Shown here: positions 59,303 to 64,000 of the stretch, one piece after another
Layout of the letters: the number at the start of each line of letters is the position of its first letter
Numbering within the stretch: the stretch's first letter is position 1
Origin: Geomicrobium halophilum
Lineage (GTDB): Bacteria; Bacillota; Bacilli; Bacillales; Marinococcaceae
Assembly (NCBI RefSeq): GCF_014207655.1
Contig: NZ_JACHHJ010000005.1
Location: forward strand, 190,941-254,940
Reading direction: 5' to 3'
Length of the DNA stretch: 64,000 bases
Made by a program: the position numbers and the translations under genes
Notes under the pieces: generated by a model
The model's database searches: none
What the model was told of the DNA's origin: nothing
Seen by the model: the letters and a program-made list of their open reading frames with translations, nothing else

Positions 59303-61465
59303 TTGGAAATGGAAAAGACAATTGAACAGATTGCACAGAAAATATTAGCAAAAAAGCAACATGTAAAAGCGATGATCGATTTACATGAAGAAGGTAATAC
59401 GATTCCCTTTATTGCCCGTTACCGAAAAGAGCAAACGGGCAATGCAGATGAATTGAAAATTCGTGAAGCGTTGGATCAGTGGCAGTATGCCAATCAGCTT
59501 TATAATCGGCAGCAAGAAATCCTTCGTTTAATTGAGGAACAAGGAAAATTAACGGATGCTCTTGCCAATGACATTCAGTCAGCGACGAAGCTCCAGGAGC
59601 TGGAGGATCTTTATCGCCCTTATAGAAAAAAGAAACGAACGAGAGCTACGATTGCAAAAGAAAAAGGATTAGAACCGTTTGCAGAGCGGCTTTTTCAATT
59701 ACCGAAAGAGGTAGATGTGGATAGGGAAGCAGATGCTTACATAGATGAAGAAAATGATATCAATAACCGCGAAGAGGTGCTAAAAGGTGCTCGGGATATC
59801 ATTGCAGAATGGGTTGCGGATGACCCGGCAGTGCGGCAGCGGGCCCGCTCTTTAACTTATCATAATGGCCAGCTGCAAACGACGCGAAAAAAAGATGCCG
59901 AAGATGATACGGGTACATACGAAATGTACTATGAGTACGAAGAGGGGATTCGTCATGTCCCTGAACATAGAATTTTAGCGGCAAATCGAGGAGAAAAGGA
60001 AAAGGTTTTAAAAGTACAGATCACCGCTGATGTCCCCTTTTTAACCAATAAAATTGAGAATATGATCATTAAACGATTTGGTTCTCCAGCTGTATCAATC
60101 GTGCAAACAGCGATCGAAGATAGCTATAAACGATTAATTGCCCCGGCTGTTGAACGAGAGATTCGCAATGAGCTGACGGAGAAAGCGGAAGTCCAAGCGA
60201 TTCAAGTATTTTCGGACAACTTGAGACAGTTATTATTACAACCGCCTTTTCTCGGAAAAATGGTTTTGGGCATTGATCCAGCGTATCGCACAGGTTGCAA
60301 ATGGGCGGTGATCGACGAGACAGGCAAGATGCTGGAAACTGGAGTATTTTACCCTACACCTCCGCGCAACGAGAAAAAACAAGCGGCTCAAGTGCTCCAG
60401 GAACTAATAGAAAAATACGGAACACATGTAATCGCGATCGGTAATGGCACGGCTTCCCAGGAAACCGAAATATTCATCTCTGAGTTTCTGGCTGAAGCGG
60501 GTGGAGATGCAGCTTACTTAATCATTAACGAAGCAGGGGCGAGTGTGTATTCTGCATCCGAAGTGGCGCGCAGCGAGTTCCCTTATTTAGAAGTGGAGGA
60601 GCGAAGCGCTGTATCGATTGCAAGAAGGCTTCAGGACCCGCTTTCAGAGCTTGTGAAAATTGATCCCCAGTCCATTGGTGTTGGGCAGTATCAACATGAT
60701 GTCAGTTCAGGAAAGTTAAGCGATTCACTTGATTTTGTCGTTGAGACGGCCGTGAATCAAGTTGGGGTAGATGTCAATACAGCCTCAACCAGTCTCCTTC
60801 AACATATTGCAGGGCTGAACAAGACGGTTGCGACCCAGATCGTAAAATATCGGGAAGAGAACGGAAAATATAAGACGAGAAAACAACTGACAGCTGTTCC
60901 GCGGTTAGGGAACAAAACGTATCAGCAAGCAGCGGGGTTTCTTCGCATTGTAGACGGAGAGGAACCGTTAGATAGAACTCCGATTCATCCGGAAAGCTAT
61001 GCAGTTACCCAGGAATTGCTGCAGGATTTAAACCTTCAGGGCCAAGATATCGGTACTGGGTCTATTCAAGAAAAAGTGGAACAGCTGGATATAGCCGAGG
61101 CAAGTCAGCGGTTAAATGTTGGGCAAATGACATTAGAAGATATCGTTGAAGCACTTGCTCGTCCCCATCGTGACCCCCGTGAAAATTTGCCAGCACCTAT
61201 GCTGAAAACCGGGGTTATGTCTATGGAAGATCTTGAAAAAGGGATGGAGCTAAAGGGCACCGTACGAAATGTCATTGATTTCGGAGCATTCGTGGACATT
61301 GGTGTCAAAGAGGATGGACTTGTCCATATTTCAAAACTTGCCCATCGGTTTATTAAGCACCCACAAGAGATTGTCGCCGTGGGAGATATCGTCACCGTGT
61401 GGATTGAGGACGTTGATACGCAAAAGGGAAGAATCTCACTAACGATGAAAAAACCAAAACAATAA
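59303..61465 (+). CDS. tex: Tex-family RNA-binding transcriptional accessory protein
   Basis: A 720-residue protein with Tex N-terminal helical domain, YqgF-like domain (VLGIDPAYRTGCKWAVID, near residue 327), helix-hairpin-helix segments (GVDVNTASTSLLQHIAGLN, about 495) and a C-terminal S1 domain (GMELKGTVRNVIDFGAFVDI, about 645). The start is TTG at 59303 with AGGAGG 8 nt upstream; ATG at 59309 is the alternative. It is B. subtilis YdcI by synteny, between rsbX and cmpA. Confidence 0.94.
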   Translation: MEMEKTIEQIAQKILAKKQHVKAMIDLHEEGNTIPFIARYRKEQTGNADELKIREALDQWQYANQLYNRQQEILRLIEEQGKLTDALANDIQSATKLQELEDLYRPYRKKKRTRATIAKEKGLEPFAERLFQLPKEVDVDREADAYIDEENDINNREEVLKGARDIIAEWVADDPAVRQRARSLTYHNGQLQTTRKKDAEDDTGTYEMYYEYEEGIRHVPEHRILAANRGEKEKVLKVQITADVPFLTNKIENMIIKRFGSPAVSIVQTAIEDSYKRLIAPAVEREIRNELTEKAEVQAIQVFSDNLRQLLLQPPFLGKMVLGIDPAYRTGCKWAVIDETGKMLETGVFYPTPPRNEKKQAAQVLQELIEKYGTHVIAIGNGTASQETEIFISEFLAEAGGDAAYLIINEAGASVYSASEVARSEFPYLEVEERSAVSIARRLQDPLSELVKIDPQSIGVGQYQHDVSSGKLSDSLDFVVETAVNQVGVDVNTASTSLLQHIAGLNKTVATQIVKYREENGKYKTRKQLTAVPRLGNKTYQQAAGFLRIVDGEEPLDRTPIHPESYAVTQELLQDLNLQGQDIGTGSIQEKVEQLDIAEASQRLNVGQMTLEDIVEALARPHRDPRENLPAPMLKTGVMSMEDLEKGMELKGTVRNVIDFGAFVDIGVKEDGLVHISKLAHRFIKHPQEIVAVGDIVTVWIEDVDTQKGRISLTMKKPKQ

Positions 61466-61467
61466 AT

Positions 61468-61501
61468 GAAAGCCTGCGTGCATTTAGGCGCAGGCTTTTT
61501 C
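61468..61501 (+). terminator. Terminator after tex
   Basis: GAAAGCCTGCG pairs with CGCAGGCTTTTT around TGCATTTAGG. Also lies at the 3' side of the convergent cmpA gene. Confidence 0.85.
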
Positions 61502-61535
61502 CATTTGCAAAGACAAAGATACGGAAATGTTGTTA

Positions 61536-61661
61536 TCATTGAAGGAGGTCAGAGGCATTCTTTTTCAAGTAGGTGTACCAACATTTATTGAGCATGACGA
61601 TTTCATAGTGATTTTTTTCAAAATAGGCTTTTTCCAATTGTTTTCTAAGCCAATAAGGCAT
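61536..61661 (-). CDS. cmpA: Cortex morphogenetic protein CmpA
   Basis: A 41-residue protein, MPYWLRKQLEKAYFEKNHYE and then IVMLNKCWYTYLKK, matching the B. subtilis CmpA pattern (WLKKQ..KAFLEKD..QIKMLNECWYYY). CmpA is a small sporulation quality-control protein that delivers SpoIVA to ClpXP. AAGGAGGG precedes the ATG at 61661. As in B. subtilis it lies between tex and sprT, on the opposite strand. Its presence implies an endospore former. Confidence 0.9.
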   Translation of the reverse strand: MPYWLRKQLEKAYFEKNHYEIVMLNKCWYTYLKKNASDLLQ

Positions 61662-61776
61662 TTTCAGATCCCTCCTTGTGAGCGAGATCTTCAAGGACAA
61701 AAGCTCTAATCCATTATATGTAACAGTGGTTGTCAACGTTGAGGATTATTTTCACATTTATGAAAGGGCGATCAAA

Positions 61777-62241
61777 GTGAACGACGAGAAACGCTTACAA
61801 CAATTGGCGGAAACATTATCAGAACGGTTTTTTCAGAAGAAATTCCGCCATCAAATTTCCTATAACTCAAGGTTAAGAACCACTGGTGGACGCTACTTGC
61901 TTGCAAGTCATAACATTGAAATTAATCCCAAACATGAAGTGCATTTTGGCCAAAAGGAGCTGGAAGCTATTATTAAGCATGAGTTATGTCATTATCACTT
62001 GCATCTGGAGGGGCGGGGGTATCAACATAAAGACCGGGACTTTAAACGATTATTGAAAGAAGTCGGCGGCTCGAGGCATTGTCAGTCTATCCCGGGAATG
62101 AAAAAATCTTTACCCATTAAATATTATTATACCTGTGAAGGCTGCCAAACCGTCTATCCAAGAAAGCGTGTGATCGATACAAAGAAGTATGTATGTGGGG
62201 GTTGTCGAGGGAGATTAAAAAAAATAGAAAAAAGTCGTTGA
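61777..62241 (+). CDS. sprT: SprT-like zinc metalloprotein (YdcK)
   Basis: A 154-residue SprT-family protein: H68-E69-L-C-H72 with H76 (KHELCHYHLHLEG) as zincin site, and a C-terminal zinc ribbon with two Cys pairs (YTCEGCQTVY and YVCGGCRG). The GTG start at 61777 follows AAAGGGCG; the longer frame to 61678 overlaps the cmpA promoter and lacks homology. Function in bacteria is unclear. Confidence 0.88.
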   Translation: MNDEKRLQQLAETLSERFFQKKFRHQISYNSRLRTTGGRYLLASHNIEINPKHEVHFGQKELEAIIKHELCHYHLHLEGRGYQHKDRDFKRLLKEVGGSRHCQSIPGMKKSLPIKYYYTCEGCQTVYPRKRVIDTKKYVCGGCRGRLKKIEKSR

Positions 62242-62266
62242 CGGCAAAACAAACCCTGTGATACAT
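62238..62266 (+). promoter_or_regulatory. Upstream promoter of the tRNA cluster
   Basis: TTGACG (62238-62243), 18-nt spacer, TACATT (62262-62267 region), with TATAAAAGTCGCTGAAAGGC downstream resembling the start region of the rRNA promoter at 63846. Its -35 overlaps the sprT stop. Confidence 0.5.
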
Positions 62267-62341
62267 TATAAAAGTCGCTGAAAGGCAATCGGCGAAAAAC
62301 GACTAGGTTTTGAAGAGCTAAAAAAACTTACAAAAATCTGG

Positions 62342-62370
62342 TTGACAAGCGAATTTACATCATGTACCAT
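62342..62370 (+). promoter_or_regulatory. Main promoter of the tRNA cluster
   Basis: TTGACA (62342-62347), 17-nt spacer, TACCAT (62365-62370), 30 nt before tRNA-Asn. Confidence 0.65.
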
Positions 62371-62400
62371 ATTATGTGGCTTTGATAGAAAAATACTTAT

Positions 62401-62475
62401 TCCACAGTAGCTCAGTGGTAGAGCAATCGGCTGTTAACCGATAGGTCGCTGGTTCGAATCCTGCCTGTGGAGCCA
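62401..62475 (+). tRNA. tRNA-Asn (GTT)
   Basis: Acceptor arms TCCACAG / CTGTGGA, anticodon GTT in CTGTTAA, GGTTCGAATCC T-arm, encoded CCA. Confidence 0.97.
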
Positions 62476-62477
62476 GT

Positions 62478-62568
62478 GGAGAAGTACTCAAGTGGCTGAA
62501 GAGGCGCCCCTGCTAAGGGTGTAGGTCGCGCAAGCGACGCGAGGGTTCAAATCCCTCCTTCTCCGCCA
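62478..62568 (+). tRNA. tRNA-Ser (GCT)
   Basis: Acceptor GGAGAAG / CTTCTCC, anticodon GCT, long variable arm (TCGCGCAAGCGA), encoded CCA. Confidence 0.97.
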
Positions 62569-62575
62569 TTAAAAT

Positions 62576-62650
62576 GGCCCGTTGGTCAAGGGGTTAAGAC
62601 ACCGCCCTTTCACGGCGGTAACGCGGGTTCGAATCCCGCACGGGTCACCA
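62576..62650 (+). tRNA. tRNA-Glu (TTC)
   Basis: Acceptor GGCCCGT / ACGGGTC, anticodon loop CTTTCAC, encoded CCA. Confidence 0.97.
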
Positions 62651-62658
62651 TTTATCCC

Positions 62659-62734
62659 GGAGGGTTAGCTCAGTTGGGAGAGCATCTGCCTTACAAGCAG
62701 GGGGTCGGCGGTTCGAGCCCGTCACCCTCCACCA
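62659..62734 (+). tRNA. tRNA-Val (TAC)
   Basis: Acceptor GGAGGGT / ACCCTCC, anticodon loop CTTACAA, encoded CCA. Confidence 0.97.
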
Positions 62735-62742
62735 TGCCAAAG

Positions 62743-62906
62743 GCGAATGCAGCTGACGAAGAGATTCGCCGCCATTACATCGATTTTCTAAAAGAAGCAA
62801 GAAGGTCGAGGAAGCAAATGAGTGAGAGAGTGAGCGTACAACCCGTACGCGATTCGAATGAGCGAATGTAGCTGACGAAGAGATTCGCCGCTTATTTTAG
62901 AAAATA
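62743..62906 (+). repeat. Spacer with 30-bp direct repeats between tRNA-Val and tRNA-Asp
   Basis: Two copies of a 30-nt sequence (62743-62772 and 62862-62891; GCGAATG[C/T]AGCTGACG then AAGAGATTCGCCGC) differ by one base. Each starts GCGAAT and ends ATTCGC, so each can fold by itself. Between them CGATTTTCTAAAA and TTTTAGAAAATAG form an inverted pair. The other tRNA gaps are far shorter. Confidence 0.7.
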
Positions 62907-62907
62907 G

Positions 62908-62983
62908 GGGCCTGTGGTGTAGCGGTTAACATGCCTGCCTGTCACGCAGGAGATCGCGGGTTCGATTCCCGTCAGGCCCGCCA
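62908..62983 (+). tRNA. tRNA-Asp (GTC)
   Basis: Acceptor GGGCCTG / CAGGCCC, anticodon loop CTGTCAC, encoded CCA. Confidence 0.97.
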
Positions 62984-62994
62984 TTTTTATCGAT

Positions 62995-63069
62995 TGGGCC
63001 ATAGCCAAGCGGTAAGGCATCAGGTTTTGATCCTGAGATGCGCTGGTTCGAATCCAGCTGGCCCAGCCA
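62995..63069 (+). tRNA. tRNA-Gln (TTG)
   Basis: Acceptor TGGGCCA / TGGCCCA, anticodon loop TTTTGAT, encoded CCA. Confidence 0.97.
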
Positions 63070-63108
63070 CATAAGGTCGCTGTCGGCCGAGGTAGAACAT
63101 TTTAATAA

Positions 63109-63193
63109 GCGGGTGTGGCGGAATTGGCAGACGCGCTAGATTTAGGATCTAGTGTCTTATGACGTGTGGGTTCAAGTCCCACCGCCCGCACCA
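63109..63193 (+). tRNA. tRNA-Leu (TAG)
   Basis: Acceptor GCGGGTG / CGCCCGC, anticodon loop TTTAGGA, long variable arm, encoded CCA. Confidence 0.97.
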
Positions 63194-63201
63194 TCTTACT
63201 T

Positions 63202-63289
<88 letters not shown>

Positions 63290-63333
63290 TATTAACAAAG
63301 AGAGAGCTATGACCCTGAAGCTAACATTCAAGG

Positions 63334-63410
<77 letters not shown>

Positions 63411-63478
63411 TTAACATTTATATATTTGAAAAGCTTTATTTTTTTGCAATTATACATAAATGATAGAATGGTTTGATC

Positions 63479-63555
63479 CGGGAAGTAGCTCAGTTTGGCA
63501 GAGCACTTGGTTTGGGACCAAGGGGTCGCAGGTTCAAATCCTGTCTTCCCGACCA
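63479..63555 (+). tRNA. tRNA-Pro (TGG)
   Basis: Acceptor CGGGAAG / CTTCCCG, anticodon loop TTTGGGA, encoded CCA. Confidence 0.97.
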
Positions 63556-63565
63556 TCAATAACAT

Positions 63566-63639
63566 GCGGGTGTAGTTTAATGGTAAAACTTCAGCCTTCC
63601 AAGCTGATAACGTGGGTTCGATTCCCATCACCCGCTCCA
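63566..63639 (+). tRNA. tRNA-Gly (TCC)
   Basis: Acceptor GCGGGTG / CACCCGC, anticodon loop CTTCCAA, encoded CCA. Confidence 0.97.
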
Positions 63640-63649
63640 TAGTATAAAT

Positions 63650-63726
63650 GGGCCTGTAGCTCAGTTGGTCAGAGCGCACGCCTGATAAGCGTGAGGTCGG
63701 TGGTTCGAGTCCGCCCAGGCCCACCA
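63650..63726 (+). tRNA. tRNA-Ile (GAT)
   Basis: Acceptor GGGCCTG / CAGGCCC, anticodon loop CTGATAA, encoded CCA. Last gene of the 12-tRNA cluster. Confidence 0.97.
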
Positions 63727-63749
63727 TCTAAAAATCATTTAAAAAATGG

Positions 63750-63778
63750 TTGACGGTGAATAGACAGCGTGTTATCTT
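63750..63778 (+). promoter_or_regulatory. rRNA operon promoter P1
   Basis: TTGACG (63750-63755), 17-nt spacer, TATCTT (63773-63778). Confidence 0.7.
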
Positions 63779-63845
63779 AGTATTCGCGTCGTTGAGGACA
63801 GGAAAAACCGATAAACTAAACAAAATTATTTATTTAAATTTCCTG

Positions 63846-63874
63846 TTGACGCAAGAGAGATAACCTGATATATT
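63846..63874 (+). promoter_or_regulatory. rRNA operon promoter P2
   Basis: TTGACG (63846-63851), 17-nt spacer, TATATT (63869-63874), about 70 nt below P1. Tandem arrangement typical of Bacillus rrn operons. Confidence 0.8.
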
Positions 63875-63879
63875 GTAAA

Positions 63880-64000
63880 GGTCGCTTTTTGAGCGGCGCT
63901 ATCAACAATTGCCCTTTGAAAACTGAATGAAAGCAAAGCGAAGCAAGAAAGAAGCCAGCGCGAGCACACCCCCGTGTGCGAGCGGAACCATTATGATGGA
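63880..64000 (+). other. Leader of an rRNA operon (16S gene lies beyond the window)
   Basis: Contains the boxA-like TGCCCTTTGAAAACTGAATG (63911-63930) used in rRNA antitermination, and a hairpin GCACAC-CCCC-GTGTGC (63964-63979). The 16S start (AGAGTTTGATC) is not reached. Confidence 0.75.

Noticed and set aside
62674..62871. 65-codon frame starting inside tRNA-Val
   Set aside because: It begins in the tRNA; a shorter version from 62732 is conceivable but overlaps the CCA end and has no ribosome site.

Overview
The window looks like a chromosome segment of a low-to-mid GC Firmicute of the Bacillaceae, probably a salt- or alkali-adapted one. The basis is the rsbRSTUVW-sigB-rsbX module in the order acpS / ydcC-like / alr / ndoAI / rsb-sigB / tex / cmpA / sprT known from Bacillus subtilis, strong AGGAGG-type ribosome binding sites with frequent GTG and TTG starts, a cortex morphogenesis (cmpA) gene that implies endospores, and very acidic secreted or cell-surface proteins (PBP tail, cytochrome c-551, CAP protein, RsiX), as in halophiles. 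Genus cannot be fixed from the sequence alone.

Layout. 0-3.3 kb: quinone/electrophile defence (VOC dioxygenase with MarR, aldo-keto reductase, MhqR-like repressor with a recognisable operator, WrbA-type quinone reductase). 3.8-10 kb: lipoprotein cytochrome c-551, two tandem tatA genes and a separate tatC, an aldo-keto reductase with a SigB-like promoter, an M32 carboxypeptidase homologue that has lost active-site residues, and an M20 dipeptidase. 10-14 kb: cadC-cadA metal efflux plus a GNAT acetyltransferase. 14.5-22 kb: class A PBP with a 13-residue acidic repeat tail, an orphan peptide-binding lipoprotein, methionine aminopeptidase, a TetR-controlled pair of SMR exporters, and a decayed PLP-enzyme fragment. 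22-29 kb: HU, EamA transporter, ywbE, yhgE/yhgD and a frameshifted DUF3231-type gene. 29-38 kb: SAM methyltransferase, amidohydrolase, ThiT under a TPP riboswitch, an APH-fold protein, adenine deaminase and an NCS2 purine permease. 38-48 kb: MsmX-like ATPase with a cre site, PucR regulator, HAD phosphatase, TVP38 protein, small lipoprotein, CAP protein, hemolysin III, SleB-like hydrolase and the SigX/RsiX pair with its own promoter. 48-62 kb: lipid kinase, rhomboid, acpS, ydcC-like, alr, orphan EndoAI antitoxin, the full SigB stressosome/partner-switch operon, tex, cmpA and sprT. 62.2-64 kb: 12 tRNA genes followed by two promoters and the leader of an rRNA operon, whose 16S gene lies beyond the window.

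Two dispersed intergenic repeat families cut across this map. Family A (about 150-190 bp, built from GCCGAAT/GCTGAAT motifs) has four clear copies. Family B (about 60-330 bp, ends related to GTTCAAAAAG) has nine full, short or single-ended copies, one of which supplies the last codons of the TVP38-family gene. No complete insertion sequence, prophage or CRISPR array was seen. The most interesting points are family A, the M32 homologue without its HEXXH histidine, the EndoAI antitoxin without its toxin, a hairpin covering the ribosome binding site of the ydcC-like gene, and the SigB-type promoter embedded at the end of rsbU just before a terminator-like hairpin.
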